From NCBI GenBank assembly GCA_964035545.1, contig OZ037765.1, positions 7,886,698 to 7,950,697 of the forward strand: 64,000 nt of DNA. Direction: 5' to 3'. The stretch's first letter is position 1. Every line of letters starts with the position of its first letter. A model generated the notes under the pieces. The model did no database searches, was not told the DNA's origin, and was given only the letters and a program-made list of their open reading frames with translations. Shown piece after piece: positions 63,501 through 64,000 of this stretch. The DNA is from Bugula neritina (lineage: Eukaryota > Bryozoa > Gymnolaemata > Cheilostomatida > Bugulidae). The translations under genes and the position numbers were made by a program.

Positions 63501-63815
63501 TTGTATTCCATGAATATTGTGACTTCTTAGTGTAAATAGTTGTACACTTGTCTGTGCCAACTGTATGTTTCAGTTTCCTATTTCATAGCAGTGTAAGTTC
63601 TGTGTATGTCAATATATTAGCTTCATACCAACCTATTTGCACTTAATTACAGGTCCGGATGGAAACTACAATCTACCTTGTTATTGTCCGAATTGCATGC
63701 AGTATTACATATCTATAGCTGCCACACCTCAGCCAAGAAATAGCCCTTCTCTGGGAAGGACTGCTTCAGCACCACCACAAATGCCTCCCCCACAGAATGG
63801 TCTTATATATGCTGG
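54541..63815 (+). CDS. ZCCHC2/ZCCHC14-like PX-domain protein, 3' end missing
   Basis: Fourteen exons join in frame to at least 1047 residues before the right edge: 54541-55134, 55719-55824, 56217-56284, 57777-57848, 58655-58727, 59050-59089, 59420-59592, 59742-60037, 60524-60612, 60994-61127, 61835-61893, 62023-63088, 63272-63481, 63653-63815. The N-terminal 200 residues match the ZCCHC2/14 N-terminal domain (LRFFGSCIESLARKDY, human LRFLGSCLEDLARKDY; HPAFSFEQRR). Residues about 234-345 look like a PX domain, a phosphoinositide-binding fold (HIESIKLIE to SSTVHTFFLSK). Then comes a long Ser/Pro/Asn-rich disordered part with Cys clusters (CTCGYCSSD, CYCPNCMQYY). The CCHC zinc knuckle of the family would lie beyond the window. 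An acceptor (ATTTCTAG) two bases before the ATG implies an upstream 5' UTR exon. Donors of exons 9 (GTTACA) and 13 (GTATAG) are weak. The family is linked to RNA regulation; the function here is unproven. Confidence 0.82.
57229..57558. mobile_element. 330-bp hAT-type non-autonomous element
   Basis: An exact 8-bp duplication, ATATAGAT, flanks the element (57221-57228 and 57559-57566), the hallmark of hAT transposons. The ends are short inverted repeats: TAGGGGTGTTCAACC on the left and, on the opposite strand, CAGGGCTGTCCAAC on the right. The GGGCCACATCCGGCCC-like interior recalls widespread animal hAT MITEs. There is no transposase frame. A G-run of about 10 is at 57315-57325. It lies in intron 3 of the ZCCHC-like gene. 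Confidence 0.85.
63104..63220. repeat. 21-bp minisatellite, about five copies
   Basis: Tandem units close to ACTTGAAACATGAGTTATTT start about 15 bases after the exon 12 donor of the ZCCHC-like gene. The two middle copies are nearly identical; the outer ones are diverged. Confidence 0.9.
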
Positions 63816-64000
63816 GTGAGTATGCAATGATTAGTTGAATTGTCACCAGTCATTTCATCTTTCATTTACCTAATACACATACAAAATATTAACTTTTACG
63901 TTCAATATTATTTCGTTCAAAAAACATGGATTGGAGCTAATAAATTGACTCTATATGCAATTGAATGCAAAAAGTAGAAAATCTTTTTATTTGTTGTGTA
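63816..64000 (+). other. Intron of the ZCCHC-like gene, cut by the right edge
   Basis: This begins with the donor GTGAGT after a Gly codon split two bases in. No further exon is seen before the window ends. Confidence 0.7.

Overview
This is a nuclear genomic window from an animal. It holds eight intron-bearing or otherwise eukaryotic genes with GT-AG introns, AATAAA poly(A) signals, a Wnt ligand, a KLF15-type zinc-finger factor and an ETNK-type kinase. The AT-rich DNA, modest introns and gene set fit an invertebrate bilaterian, perhaps a lophotrochozoan; the phylum cannot be fixed from the sequence alone. There is no operon, CRISPR array, tRNA or rRNA gene.

Layout, left to right: an unidentified minus-strand gene fragment (1-76, possibly starting near 2378); NUP160, plus, 30 coding exons (3192-16331); RIOK2, minus, 9 exons (16562-21404); PSMC3/Rpt5, plus, 11 exons (21722-30850), sharing a 317-bp divergent promoter with RIOK2; a gene-poor gap (30.9-34.9 kb); KLF15-like, single coding exon, plus (34995-36110); an ASCL/FIGLA-like bHLH gene, minus, 2 exons (36951-39098); Wnt7, plus, 4 exons (40350-46142); ethanolamine kinase, minus, 3 exons (46620-48452); a decayed LINE and a 440-bp TIR element (48.6-50.3 kb); an AT-rich gap (50.3-54.5 kb); and a ZCCHC2/ZCCHC14-like PX-domain gene, plus, running off the right edge (54541 to beyond 63815).

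The genes are not one pathway. NUP160 (nuclear pore scaffold), RIOK2 (40S ribosome maturation), PSMC3 (26S proteasome ATPase) and ETNK (phosphatidylethanolamine synthesis) are housekeeping. KLF15, the bHLH factor and Wnt7 are developmental regulators in a 12-kb cluster. Three convergent pairs (NUP160/RIOK2, KLF15/bHLH, Wnt7/ETNK) have closely facing 3' ends.

I found no clearly novel biological system. The best leads are two probable GC-AG introns, a tRNA-derived SINE family with a 12-bp target duplication, several non-autonomous DNA transposons with readable target duplications, a long G:U-rich hairpin just upstream of the ZCCHC-like gene, an (AT)n-plus-cruciform tract in the bHLH/Wnt7 intergenic region, unusual residues in the Wnt7 acylation loop, and dispersed AGT/ACT-periodic tracts near gene starts.
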